This document shows, piece after piece, positions 34,366-46,544 of a stretch of 64,000 bases of DNA. This DNA is from Apodemus sylvaticus. Taxonomy: Eukaryota > Chordata > Mammalia > Rodentia > Muridae. Where the stretch lies: contig NC_067473.1 in NCBI RefSeq assembly GCF_947179515.1, forward strand, positions 86,442,350 through 86,506,349, read 5' to 3'. Position 1 is the first letter of the stretch, and each line of letters opens with the position of its first letter. The notes under the pieces are model-generated. The model saw nothing but the letters and a program-made list of their open reading frames with translations, was not told where the DNA came from and made no database searches. Made by a program: the position numbers and the translations under genes.

Positions 34366-34897
34366 TGAGTCAGGTTTAGGGATGAAACTGAGAGTAAGAG
34401 AAAGAAACTGTCTGTGACTCAGTAGATCAAGTTACACTATTATTTACTCATAAGAAGAATGGACAAATATCAAATAAAAAGGGATTGCATTCATTCACAC
34501 ACACACATACACACCCTTTCACCACTGGTCTGGTAAGTGTGGTAGCCTAGTTCCAATGAAAGCACAGGCAAGGCCCGCAGCATTTCCTCCTCACTGTGCT
34601 TTGGATCCTCACTGGAGCATTTGTCGAGAGCTGTGGTGTCTGAAATCTGTGGGTTGACTCCAGGTGTGAGCCTGTCTCAACAGGAGGAGTCTCCATTGGG
34701 ACTCTCAGAAATGAGCTCAAATTTAGGCAACAGACAAGGGTTTTTAAGTCTCTTTTGGCTGAGGCCTACAGCACCACTTTATGACACAAAACTTATCACC
34801 CCCCCAACACACAGACTGCAGGCTTGGTTTTCATGTTATCTTTTTAGTCCATTAAAATTGAGGAATTCACTGGGTCAGGGTGTTTACCTTTATCACA
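34366..34897 (-). mobile_element. LTR of ERV locus A (5' LTR)
   Basis: TG...CA limits (TGAGTCAGG to TATCACA). It shares long blocks with 55900-56257 and 61506-61889, e.g. 'gtctccattggg', 'gagtcaggttta', 'tttttaagtctcttt' and 'cctttatcaca'. A short CA tract is at 34494-34512. To the right lies ancient L1, as at locus B. Confidence 0.7.
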
Positions 34898-34962
34898 CTT
34901 CACATTCACACACTCTGGGCTGTGAGTTACATTTGCAAATTTTTATATTGCTTACATTTATT

Positions 34963-34999
34963 CCTCTCTCTCTCTATCTCTCCTCTCTCTCCCTCTCTT

Positions 35000-35041
<42 letters not shown>

Positions 35042-35054
35042 GACACACACAGAA

Positions 35055-35089
<35 letters not shown>

Positions 35090-35099
35090 AGGAGAGTGA
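34963..35099. repeat. (TC)n then (GA)n inverted microsatellite
   Basis: About 75 bases of CT repeats, then a short CA-rich spacer (about 35040-35052), then about 45 bases of GA repeats. The arms are mutually complementary and could fold into a long hairpin. The open frames here are low complexity. Confidence 0.85.
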
Positions 35100-36748
35100 G
35101 AAACACAACAGATTGCAACAAACAACGAACTGAAAATTGAAAAATGTAGCAGAAACCACAAAAGTATAATTGCCAATAAATTAAAACACATGGAAGAGAG
35201 AACTGTAGCTCTTGAAGAAAATGTATAGGAAAGATACCTTAGTCAGTTTTAGAAGTTTAGCCCATTGTAATAATGTCAGGAGGCATAACATGAACAAGCA
35301 TGTTGCCAGGCCAATGTGGTGGCAGAGAAGTAGTTAAGAGCTTTATTCTGACTCTGAAGATTGAAAGAGAAACTCTTGGTTTATCATGGGCCTTTGAAAC
35401 CTCAAAGATAAACACTAGTGACTCACTTTCTCCAAAAACACCACATTTCCTAACACTTTCAAATAATGCCATTCCCTGGTGGCTATCCCCCATATATCAG
35501 TCCATAATTGCCTTAATAAAGCTATTAGGGGCAAAAAAAAACCCATTCAAATATATAATAGACTTATGGGAGCTATTTTTACTCAAACCTCCACAAGAGA
35601 GCTAGCTCAGTCAATGAAAATATTGAATTAAAACATTTAAGTACAGAATATTGAGAAAGTCTGGGACACAATGAAAAGACTGAATGGAGGAAAAAGAAGA
35701 AAACTAGGTCAAGGCAGAAAAAAATTCTATTAAATTAGAAGTAAAATTTCCCAATCTGAAGAAGATTCAAAGTGACAAAGAGCATGCAGAAAAACAAATA
35801 GATAGTACCAGAAAAGAAACTTCCAAAACCTTGCAATAATCAAAACACAGAAAAGTATAGAAAAATGGAAGGATAAGAAAACCTGCAATGGAAAAAGTCT
35901 AAGAAACATATAAATGTATAAGCATTAAAAAGAGCAGACCACAGATGCCAGCCTAGCAAAACTATCAATCACAATGTACAGAGGGGGGAAGAAAAGTAAT
36001 CCAGTTTCCACAAAAAAAAATTAAATAAATAAATAAAAATCAATTTTAAGCAAGTTCTGCCTACCAGTCCAGCTCTACAAAATGCACTAGAAGGAAAACT
36101 TCAGGTTAAAGAGATTACCCACACCAAAATGCACACAAAGAATAAGTAAACCCAGGACAGAATATCAAAAGAAAGAGAAAAAAATCTATACCACTATAAC
36201 ATATGGCAATAATCAATAAATGTTTCTCATTGAAATTCTCAACATTATTTGTATCCATTGTTAAACAAAGATAGAGAACAACATATTGGATAGCAATACA
36301 GGATCCATCTTTGGGCTACATCCAAGAAAACTATCTCACCATTAAGAAAAGTTTTATTTCATGGTTCAAACCACAGAAAAATATTTTTTAAGCAAATGGA
36401 TCCAAGTGTCAAACATGTATTTTATCAGATAAAATAGACTTCAAAATAAAACTAATAGGAGGAGAAAGGGAAAGATTTTACATATTCATCAAAAGAAAAG
36501 TCAACCAAGAGGACATTGTCATTCTAAATATCTATGCATCAAAGTTAATAAAAGAAACAATGCTACAACTTAAATCACCTTTTGACCATCACACAGTGAT
36601 AGTGGGCAATTCAAATGCTACATTCTCATCAAAAGACAAGTCATCCAGACAAATATTCAAACAGAAATTTTGGAGTTTAATAAAGACCTAAATTATATGT
36701 ACCTAAAATTCACTTACAGAATATTCCACCCAAACACAGGTGCAGGTG

Positions 36749-36750
<2 letters not shown>
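35100..36750 (+). mobile_element. Ancient L1, ORF1 to endonuclease, sense
   Basis: Weak but ordered L1 similarity: ORF1 coiled coil (to about 35220), ORF1 C-terminal part (about 35610-36060), ORF2 start (about 36230) and endonuclease (36420-36745: 'ataaaatagacttcaaaataaaactaatagg'-type words, then a GDF-like site). It is interrupted by another repeat at 35236-35605. Too decayed to code. Confidence 0.7.
35236..35605. repeat. Rodent interspersed repeat in the ancient L1
   Basis: Contains the words 'aaacctcaaag', 'gactcactttctcca' and 'catttcctaacactttcaaata' that I recall from an abundant rodent repeat; I cannot name the family safely. The same repeat is at the same place in the second copy (about 63060-63385). 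Confidence 0.6.

Positions 36751-36806
<56 letters not shown>
36751..36806. repeat. (CA)28 microsatellite
   Basis: A pure CA run followed by a TA/CA-rich imperfect stretch to about 36870, inside the ancient L1 ORF2. Confidence 0.95.
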
Positions 36807-36811
<5 letters not shown>

Positions 36812-36919
36812 ATACTCACACATCATATGTATATGTATATATACATATACATGTACTTAGATACATACATTTATATGATAAATAAATATCTGAATGTATA
36901 TATACAGATATCAAAATAT

Positions 36920-37070
36920 TATAATTACACGTTGCCTCCTATCTGGCCATCATGGATTAAACATGGATATTAGAAAGAATAGGAAGTTTACAATGTCATA
37001 AAAACTGACCAACTCACTACTGAAAGAAAAATTAGTCAAAACAGAAATCAAGGAGCTGACTCAGAGAGTA
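36920..37070 (+). mobile_element. Ancient L1 ORF2, continued
   Basis: Contains the SDHHG-like end of the endonuclease ('ctggccatcatggattaaa') and the following linker. The same L1 resumes at about 37613-37740 after an insertion. Confidence 0.65.
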
Positions 37071-37612
37071 AGGGCAAGAGAAATATGGCCATGTGTCTTT
37101 TAGACTGAAACACTTTTATAAGTTGACCCTGAGCCTTGCTGAGACAAAGCTATGCTGGAGAGCTGTCACTGATGGCCTTAATGCAAGAGAGCTGGTGGGT
37201 TAGCAAACTTTTTTACCATCTAGTCCCAAATCCAGGGATTTGATCTGGCTTATCTAAACAGCTAACCCCATTACTGAACTGCTACAAAATGTGAAAAGGA
37301 CAGTCCTGTTCAACTAGTATTTCAATGACACAGGGCAAAAGATGATATGTGAGAGGAATTCCTCTCAGCGAGGATCCAGCATAAATAATGTAAGAGAATT
37401 TGAGAGCTTTGAACCAGACAAATGACCCACTGCAATGAATTGCTTGGGCAAAACCACAGCTTCCATGACAAGATTTTGAACACTATCAGGAGATTGGCGG
37501 TTGTAATGGCAGAAAACAGATAAGGAGAGACTGAGATATTTGTGGGTTTGGGGTGCATAATGTGAAATTCACAAAAAATCAACTAAGAAATAAAAGAAAA
37601 AAAAACAAAAAA
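37071..37612 (+). mobile_element. Insertion in ancient L1 with AATAAA and A tail, possible processed pseudogene
   Basis: DNA with no L1 or ERV resemblance between contiguous L1 segments. It ends AATAAAAG followed by an A-rich stretch (37588-37612), as a retroposed mRNA would. I do not recognise the source, and no clear target duplication is visible. An 86-codon minus-strand frame here is probably chance. Confidence 0.4.
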
Positions 37613-38264
37613 CATTTTACAGTTGAAATAAAACAAAATCACAACATACCATTTCTATGTAATATAATGAAGGCAGTTATAAGAAGCAAGTTCATAACTT
37701 TTAAGTGCCAACATCAGAGAACTTGAGAGAGATCTCTTATTAGTAACTTACATCTGTGCATATTAGTAAAACATGAAGAAATTATTTAAAGTGAGTTATT
37801 TAAAGTGCATAAAGATGTAAATATGTGTTATTGTATCCTGGGAACACAGATTCGAGTGTCCCTGATAAAAGAAATATTCCTCTCTGGAATTTACATGTAA
37901 ACAGTCATGGAACTAAAGGAAGTCATCAATAACTGTGCTTCCAAATGCACCAGTGAAGACTACAAAGTGGAACAAGCAGGCTACAGGCCTCAGCTCATTC
38001 TTAGCTTTGCCTTACTGGAAGTTAGTGTACTGCTAATAACACATTACAGAGGTTTTACCTGATAGTCAAAAGACTAAATATTTAGTTAAGTAGTGGAAAT
38101 TAAAGAGAGGTAATTTTAACTCTGTACTTTCATCTCCAGAGTTCTTCACAATCATGACATTTCAATCACTTATTTTCAGAATCTTTAACATGGAATTGTT
38201 TTGTCAAAGTAATTCAGTCCACATTGGTCAGTTCATATGTTAAAATGTTTCTGAAGATTGAGAT
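37613..38264 (+). mobile_element. Ancient L1 ORF2 tail end, then unassigned DNA
   Basis: 37613-37745 keeps L1 words (aacataccatttctatgtaatataatgaaggcagtt, split). From about 37750 to 38256 I see nothing identifiable. Confidence 0.5.
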
Positions 38265-40531
38265 ATGAAATTAACTCAAGCAAAGCATTAGCCTTTCTAT
38301 ACTTAAAGAATGAACATGCCAAGAAAGAAATTGTGGAATTGACTCCCTTCAAAATATTAAAAAACAATATAAAATATCTGGGGGTGACTCTAACCAAACT
38401 AGTGAAAGATCTGTATGACAAGAAATTCAAGTCTTTGAAGAAAGAAATCGAAGAAGACCTCAGAAAATGGAAAGATCTCCCATGCTTGTGGATTGGTAGG
38501 ATTAATATAATAAAAATGGAAATATTGGCAAAAGTATACAAATTCAATGCTATCCCCATCAAAATTCCAACTCAATTCTTCATAGAGCTAGAAAGAACAA
38601 TTTGCAAACTCATCTGGAATAACAAATAACCCAGGATAGCTAAAAATATTCTCATCAGTCAAAGAACTTCTAGGGGAATCAATATCCCAGACCTCAAGCA
38701 TTTTTACACAGCAATAGTGTTAAAACTGCATGCTATTGGTACAGTGACAGGCAGGTACATCAGTGGAATAGAACTGAAGACCCAGAAATGAATCCATACA
38801 CCTATGGTCACTTGATTTTGACAAAGGAGCTAATTACATGCAGTGGAATAATGATAGCCTCTTCAACAAATGGTGCTGGCATAACTTGCAGCTAGCATGC
38901 AGAAGAATGCAAATTGATTCATTTGTATCTCCTTGTTCTAAGCTCAAGGCCAAGTGGATCAAGGACCTTCACATAAAACCAGACACACTGCAAATAATAG
39001 AAAAATATCTGGGGAAGAGTCTTGAACATACAAGCATAGGGGAAAATCTCCTGAACAGAACTCCAATTGCCTAAGATCAAGAGTTGACAAATGGGACCTC
39101 ATAGAATCACAAAGTTTCTATACTGTCAATAGGGCAAAATGGCAACCAACAAATTGGGAAAAGATCTTTACCAACCCTACATCCGACAGAGGGCTAATGT
39201 CCAATATTTACAAATAACTCAAGAAGTTAGACTCCAGAGAACCAAATAACCCTATTAAAAAGGGGGGTACAGAGATAAACAAAGAATTTTCAGCTAAGGA
39301 GCATTGAATTACTGAGAAGCACCTAAAGAAATGTTCAACATCTTTAGTCAAGCACTCTAAAAATCAGTCTGGCTGTTCCTCAGAAAACTTGGCATAATAC
39401 TAATGGAGGACCCTGCTATAACTACTCCTGGGTATATACCCAGTAGATTCTCCTGCATGTAATAAGGACATATGCTCCACTATGTTCATAGCAGCCCTAA
39501 TTAAAATAGCCAGTAGCTGGAAAGAACCCAGATGTCCTTTCATGGGGGAATGGACACAGAAAATGTGATATATATACACAATGGAGTACTATTCAGCCAT
39601 TAAAAACAATGAATTCATGAAATTCTTAGACAAATGAATGGAACTGGAGAATATCATCCTAAGTGAGTTAACCCAATCACAATAGAAGACTAATGGTATG
39701 CACTCATTGATAAGTGGACATTAGCCTAGAACCTTAGAATACCCAAGTCACAATTCACATATCAAATGATGCCCAAGAAGGAGGAAGAACAAAGAATTGA
39801 TACTCTTCTAAGAGTATCTAAGTACTCTTCTAAGAGTACTTAAGCATTCTTGAGTACTGTAAGAATACTTAAGAGGATTGTTTTAAGTTTTTTTGAGTAG
39901 GAGGAACAAAATGCCCATAGAAGGGGATACAGAGACAAAGTTTAGAACAGAGCCTGAAGGAAAGGCCATCCAGATACTACCCCACCTAGGAGTCTATCCC
40001 AAATAACATTACAAAACCCAGACACTATTGTGGATGCTCAAAAGTGCTTACTGAAAGGAGATGGATATAGCTGTCACCTGGGAGGCTCTACTAGTGCATG
40101 ACAAATACAGAGGGGGAATCTCTCAGTCATCCATTGAATTGATCAGAGGGTTCCCAATGGATGAGATAGAGAAAGGACCAAAAGAGCTGAAGGGGTTTGC
40201 AGCACCATAGGAGGAAAAACAATATGAGTCACCAAGTACTCCCAGAGCTCCCAGGGACAAAAACATCAACGAAAGAGTACACTTGGAGTTACCCATGGCC
40301 CCAGATACATCAGCACAGGGGATGATCTTGTTGGACACCAAATGGGAGCGAGGCCCTTGGTTCTGGAAAGACTTGACACTGCAGTATAAAGGAATACCAG
40401 GACAGTGAAGCAGGGGTGGGTTGATTGGGAAAAGGGAGAGATGGCTTACAGGATTTTTGGAGGAGGGGGAAACCAGGAAAGAGGACAACAAATGAAGTGT
40501 AAATAAAGAATATACCTAAAAAATGAAAATA
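38265..40531 (+). mobile_element. L1 copy C, 5'-truncated
   Basis: Starts within the RT C-terminus and runs to the 3' UTR and A-rich end at about 40510-40530. ATTGAGAT at 38257-38264 and 40532-40539 is a possible short target duplication. The ORF2 first piece is clean at 38258-38629 (KYLGVTLTKLVKDLY, RINIIK, IPTQFF), then frameshifts and a deletion near 39350 that removes the Cys-rich start. 3' UTR from about 39720. Confidence 0.85.
39799..39840. repeat. Tandem pair of perfect short hairpins in an L1 3' UTR
   Basis: GATACTCTT-ct-AAGAGTATC (39799-39818) and AGTACTCTT-ct-AAGAGTACT (39821-39840): 9-bp arms with a 2-base loop, side by side, followed by a looser palindrome to about 39875. Confidence 0.85.
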
Positions 40532-40944
40532 TTGAGATTTGAACTGATGAACTGGGGAATCAAATATTCCTTTCGTGTACAGCAGAGCATTTAAGTAGAA
40601 CAAAACAGCCAAAAAATTAAATTCATTCTCTGAAGGCTTGAGATTGGAATTGATGTCTTACACTCAACACTTTTTGGGTCATAGACCCAGATCTAAAGCT
40701 ATAGTTTTCTTAACTTTAACTCTCTTAAAACAATACCTCCAGTGTTTCATGGATTCTACATCATATGACTTCTAACCTCCCTTTTATGAGTCAATTTTGA
40801 CATTATGATACATGTTTTTATATGAATTACCATTTCTTTAAAGAACAGTGATGTATAGGTTAGGTTTTTTGTTGTTTCAGTATTTATTTGGGTTTTTTGG
40901 TTTTTTTTGGGGGGGGGCTTTTATTTTTTGATTTTGTCAGTTTG

Positions 40945-41210
40945 ACAGAAGCTAGAGTGGTCTATAAAAATGGAGCCTCAATTGAAAAAGTGTTTCCACT
41001 AGATTGGCCTATAGGCAATTTTTTGGAAACCATTTCTTGATTAGTGAATTATGTAGCACGGCTCAGCCATTGTGCTGGTGCCATCAATGAGTAGGTGGTT
41101 CTGGTCTGTATAAAAAATAGGCATAGCAAAAAATTCAAAGAGAGCTATTAAGAACAGTGCTCAATGGCTTCTGCTTTGGCTCCTGTCATATCACTGAAAG
41201 ATGGGTTGTA
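40945..41210 (+). repeat. Old non-autonomous rodent repeat, possibly DNA transposon
   Basis: Recognised by word pattern only: 'cagtttgacagaagctagag', 'cctcaattga', 'ttcttgattagtgaatt', 'tggtgccatc', 'tggcttctgctttggctcctg'. Orientation follows these words. No termini or target duplication determined. Confidence 0.45.
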
Positions 41211-42750
41211 AGTTATAAGAAAAAAATCAACCAAACACAAAAAACAAAACAACTTCTCTTCTCCCCAAACCCTTTTTTGTAATCTTTGTGTTTTAACATT
41301 TGTTACTAAGACGCATAAAGACCAGTATAGAGGATAATAGTAAGAGCATCTAAATTAATCTGTGTTATAAGTAGAAGAGAAGAGCTCACATCCACAGCAC
41401 TTATATTAAAATATATTAAAATAAGTAAAATATGCAAAGAACAGGTTTTCTTTTTTGTACTTTGCTAGTCCTCTCTGTATGGACAATGTTCTTTATTATG
41501 AGACATTTACTGTATTATTGGAACATTTGTCACTGCAGTGGGGTGCAATATATGTTGTTTGCTTGGTTATAAGGAAGTTTATGACATTATTCTGTTCTGG
41601 ATAAAAGTTATGGGATGAAGGGCATTTCCTGACCCAAATATTAATGTGGATATTTAATAACAGTTTGATTTTAGAATGCATAGTGAATCCTACTGAATTA
41701 TTTTAATATCTTTTCCAATCTATACCAAAGCTAAGTTTTACATTAAATAGAAAAAAATATTGCAATAAATACTTGTTTGTGTTCTAGGTAGACAGATGAA
41801 TAATTTTTCCTATTTCTTTACAGTCATAAAGAAGTAGGTACCCTGGGTCATATGAGTTAAAACTTAAATTTTACTGAGATTCTCTTACAGTGTCACTACA
41901 CACTTTTCACACATATTTCTAAAAGATGAAGGCAAGTTTCTTCCATAAACTATTTGAATGTACCTATAACTAGATATTTAATGAAACTGACCTTGAAATT
42001 AGATCTCCATTTGCAGAGAAGATAGAAATGGTTCTATTTATTCCAGAGATTGTAGTCTTCAAATAAGAGTGCAAAAGTCACTTATAAATATAATGAAACA
42101 ATGAAAATTTTACAATCATAAATATTATAGGTAACAATTTCATGTTCCTTTAAATGTTGTTATATAAGTTCTCAAGGTAACAGCAGCATCATATTTTCAA
42201 CTGGGAGAGTCATTGATATTCTAAAGAAAACTCATATATCATAATCATTTCATCTTCTGAATGTACCATCTATACTTTATAAAAGATACAGCAGATAAGT
42301 TTTAATCAAGCTAAATAAATATTAAAACCCAGTACATTAAGCTTTCCTTCTAAACTAATAAATCTTATCAGTTTATTAACTGATGTTAGATTCCAAGATG
42401 TATTAGTTTAAATATTATTCCATGGAAAAAATGCCTAAAAACATCTTTGCAACTCTGAATGTGTCTATTTATTAGAATGAGCAAATATTCAAGACTCATA
42501 AGTAATTATATACTTTTATTAATATTAATTTTAGTATTTAAGATTGAATAATATTTACTATAGCCCTTCTAATTGACATTTTTAGAAGACCTACTATTTT
42601 TTCTGTTTAAGAAGGATGAGACATGAAAGAATAAAGAGCAGGTTCTTTGTCTCCAGGGAATTAATTTACCTTTGTTATTCATAGAGCTGAGTGATAGCAA
42701 AGTGAAACGGAGTCAAACAAGTGGGGTACTGGAGATACCAGATATTAATG

Positions 42751-42763
42751 ATACATATATATG

Positions 42764-42801
<38 letters not shown>

Positions 42802-42812
42802 CACATATATAT
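42751..42812. repeat. (TA)n microsatellite
   Basis: TA alternation with GTATAC-type interruptions; largely self-complementary. Confidence 0.9.
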
Positions 42813-43417
42813 TACTTAGAGAATTCTTTATTTTATTCATAATGTATAGCAAGATGGAGAAGGAGAATTTAGTAAAGGACTGAGTACCATTATGAATACA
42901 GCATAAAAAATAAACTACTGGGCTTTATAAGCCTAGGAGTAGGTCAGTGAATGGTAGAATGAGATACACGTGACTAAGGAGACATTAACTAACATGCAGA
43001 TTCCATGGATAGAGAATAAGGAGTAAAATCACACATTGAACATGAAACGTTCTCGATAATAAGATTTCCAAATATTGTGTCTAAGCTAGGTGATGTAGAG
43101 CAATTGTATAGGTCACAGGTCAAGTCTTAGATGAAAAGTAGGTTCCTAGGGACATGATGTACATTGCAAAAGGTACACTCAAGGAAGATAACCTGTCAGT
43201 AAAACCCAGTACATACTCTTCCACACAAACAAATGTTATTTGAACAAATACCCATATGGGACTTCTTTTGATTTAAGAGGTAAAGACATCACTAGGGTTA
43301 TCTTTCTTGCTAACAATATGTGGCATAGCAACTCTCTCCTGTTCTTTGCTTGCAACTGGATTTCACCTGTATTCTTCAATGATTAGCATGAATTTCCCAT
43401 AGAATTATTAACATTTT

Positions 43418-43444
43418 TCTCCTCCTCTTCCTCCTCCTCCTCCT
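43418..43444. repeat. (CTC)n microsatellite
   Basis: About nine CTC/TTC units, a short polypyrimidine tract. Confidence 0.85.
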
Positions 43445-44467
43445 TGATCTACTTTCATTTTTCTACTCTTTCTATTCCTAATTCTCTGTTTGTTTTGTCT
43501 TATAGCTTCAATATTTGAATGTGGAAAAGTAAAAATTTTACATGCTTAATTTCCAGAATTTTAATGAAGTCATAGCTGTATATTTACTAGAGTCAAAATG
43601 CTATTGCTGAGGGCTTTTTTTCATTAAGCAGTCCTAAATATTGCTTTATATAATAAAGGAACAGCAATAGTGGAAGAATTGCAGACTTGAGGTTCCAATT
43701 TTGAAATTAGATTTTAAACTTCATAAGATGTTTATAAGGAATGTACATTGTTACATTCAGTTTTAGTTTCTATTTTCATTTTTTCCACAGCTTCTTGAGA
43801 TTCCTTCAGATCCTTGTTTGTGCTTATTCCTATGTAACAAGCATTTCCCACATTTGAAGAAGCATTTGGAAGTGGAATTTAGGAACCATTTTCCCAAGTG
43901 GTATGATGAATAGAATTTTATATGTTCTAGTACATTTATCTCTTGTTTACTGGTTTATAGGTAATGAGATTATCATGCATTTCAATCATCTTCATATTAC
44001 AGTTTCCTAGACAGCCAGCAGAAATTCTTTCCTGACCTTAGTAATGGTAAATGATAAGATTATGTAGAAGTGGAGTTTAGGAAACACTAGTTCTGAGACT
44101 CTTGAATTTAATGATTAGGTGCTCAAATGGCTAATCTTTATATTTTAGTATGTTTGCATATATTAATCTCAGTTTAATTCAGTACTGCTCTTTGAAATTT
44201 TACTGAATTATTGAAAACTAACATTTATAATATAGATTTTAAAGGAAGGACAATCTAAAGAGGACAAGGACTTCATGATTTCAAAGAAGTGAGTTCCTTT
44301 ATGTCACATCTTTATTTCTAACAGAAAGACAAGTTTTCAAATCTGTGTGCAGAATTAGTTTGTTCTGATATGCTTCCAATCTCATCATTTTATATGAAGT
44401 CTGACTCATGCCACAAGTCATCATGTCACTTCCTGTTTGCAGTGTTTCATTCTGTTGTTTGTTAAGT

Positions 44468-44605
44468 CCAGATAGGGAAGCAGGAGTGGTAAGCAGTGGG
44501 AGGGAAAGGATGGCATAGGGGGATTTCAGAGGGGAAACCAGGAAAGGGGATAACATTTAAAATGTAACTAAAGAAAATATATAATAAAAAGAATAAAAAT
44601 GCATT
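44468..44605 (+). mobile_element. L1 3'-end fragment
   Basis: The G-rich end of an L1 3' UTR ('ggaaaggggataacattta') with 'aaaatgtaactaaagaaaatat' and an A-rich tail. Strongly 5'-truncated, non-coding. Confidence 0.8.
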
Positions 44606-45985
44606 AATGAAGAATACATGGTGAGTCTAACTTTCAGGAGAGTGACAGATATTATTTTTCTTTCATAAATGGTGATCCTTTCAGTGGGGTTGCCCTTTCC
44701 TTTTCATACTATCATAATGTTGAAAGATTTTGGTTAAGGAATATCTGCTTCATCACATGTGATACTCACAATTCAGGTCAATTGTTCTTTACTCATCAAC
44801 ATCAATTTCCAACTGAACAGAGTCCCTAGCTTGAAACAGCTGAGAATTCCAAGAGAAAAAGAAGAGTGTGTTGTGTTGTCTTACTGTTTGCTTTGATCTC
44901 AATACTGCTCATTAACATTTGGCAAACATTACCGGGCTTCCATCACATCAGATATTAAATTAATTTACTTGTTTTTAAAGCTCATGTTTTTGATAAGTTT
45001 CATTCTAGGTATTATTGGTTTTAAATAAAGCACTAAGAGATTCTTTGTGTATTCTGGAAGGCCTGGAGATTCATGGTATATTCAGGTAGGATCAGAAATT
45101 AAATTATTGGATAGTTATCAAGATTCATTTCTTTTAAATAACAGGACATTGTTCTGCTGTGACAATAAATACAGCAGAATGTCTAAGCACAGTGGTCAAT
45201 TTAAAGGAAGTCAACAGCATTTTTATAAACATAAACAAACAAATGAACAAATGACATAAGATCTTTAAAGTCTCTCAAAAATGATCTTTCAATAAACCTA
45301 TGCTCAATAAGTAGGGAACAAACATTGAATTTTTATAGTGGATAATTAATATATTCACATGTGTAGAAAGACATGTTGCCATAAAATTATATCCATAAAA
45401 TAAAGTGTTTTTTGAATGCTTAGTCACAAAACTACCATATACCTTCTCTATGAAGTTTTGTTTCTCTATTATTCTTACAATTTCCCAGTTCATCTTTTAG
45501 GATGAAGGCTGGCACTGGTGTATATGGTAGCCTCTAAATTAATTTTAGGTTGATGGCAAGTAGAAATACTGATGCAGATTGTTAGTAATTCTAGAAAAAT
45601 GGGTTTTCGTATTTAAAGAAATGAACTATACTTAGCTTGAAAATCTCAATGGGATCATGAAATAAAAAGAAAGAATAAAAACAAAAAAAATCTGAAAATC
45701 ATGCTATGGCTACAGTCTGTGCAAGTGGTTTTCAAGCCAACTGCATAAGATAATCACTGGGAATAACAAAATAAATTCCTGGCTGGGTTTCAATTTTTAG
45801 GACAGGTCCAGAAATTTGAATCTTTAACTTTCACAGAATATGTAACATAGAACAACCAGTCTCTAATTCTAGTGCATTTTTAAAATATCCAAATAATTTT
45901 GTTAACAATTGGTCCTAGGGTCAAATGCAATATTTTTTTCATCAGTTGTGGTACCTAGATATTTTCAGATTAAAACTAATGCACA
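44606..45985. other. Unassigned DNA
   Basis: No gene, repeat or RNA recognised. Frames of up to 72 codons without domain. Confidence 0.4.
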
Positions 45986-46000
45986 GAGAACCTCATTTTT

Positions 46001-46183
46001 TTTAATAATATTCATTTATTTAATGTATGTGGGTACACTGTCACTGTCTTCAGACACACCAGAAGAAGGCATCAGATGCCCGTTACAGATGGTTGTGAGC
46101 CACCATGTGGTTGCTGGGATTTGAACTCAGGACCTCTGGATGAGCAGTCAGTGCTCTTAACTGCTGAGCCATCTCTCCAGCCT
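46001..46183 (-). mobile_element. B2 SINE
   Basis: A complete antisense B2-type element: tRNA-derived end at the right ('gagatggctcag' on the minus strand, about 46165-46176), body, and A-rich tail on the left (TTTAATAATA, 46001-46010). Perfect 15-bp target duplication GAGAACCTCATTTTT at 45986-46000 and 46184-46198. B2 is transcribed by RNA polymerase III and moved by L1 proteins. Confidence 0.95.
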
Positions 46184-46310
46184 GAGAACCTCATTTTTAT
46201 GGTTGTCATTTTATTCAAAGCTGCTTTAACCACTTATGATGTAGCTGAAAGTATAACACAGCAATGCCAAGAACTCTCCTCCAAGCGACCACTTCTCTAT
46301 GGAAGTCACC

Positions 46311-46485
46311 AGTAAAACTACTATATCCAGCAAAATTCTCAATCACTGTAGATGGAGAAACTAAGACATTTCATGACAAAACCAAGTTTACCCAATATCT
46401 ATCCACAAACCCAGCCCTACAAAGGATAATAGGGGAAAAACACCAATACAAGGAGGGAAACTTCACCCTGGAAAAAGCAAGATAG
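46311..46485 (+). pseudogene. ORF1 C-terminal fragment of L1 copy D
   Basis: LYPAKFSITVDGETKTFHDKTKFTQYLSTNP and the final EKAR: the end of ORF1. The coiled coil and RRM are missing through 5' truncation at about 46311. Confidence 0.8.
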
Positions 46486-46544
46486 TAACCTTTCATCAAA
46501 CCCAAAAGAAGTTAAGCAATCAAATTTAAAAAATAACGTCAAAA

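Larger units (their letters stand above)
40540..44467. other. Unassigned AT-rich DNA
   Basis: No gene seen. 40945-41210 resembles a common non-autonomous rodent repeat ('gtcagtttgacagaagctagagt', 'cttgattagtga', 'gtgctggtgccatc'), possibly of hAT/URR1 type; this name is from memory. Microsatellites at 42751-42812 and 43418-43444. Otherwise featureless. Confidence 0.45.

Noticed and set aside
34621..35133. 170-codon plus-strand open frame
   Set aside because: Crosses LTR DNA and a CT/GA microsatellite; composition is repeat-driven.
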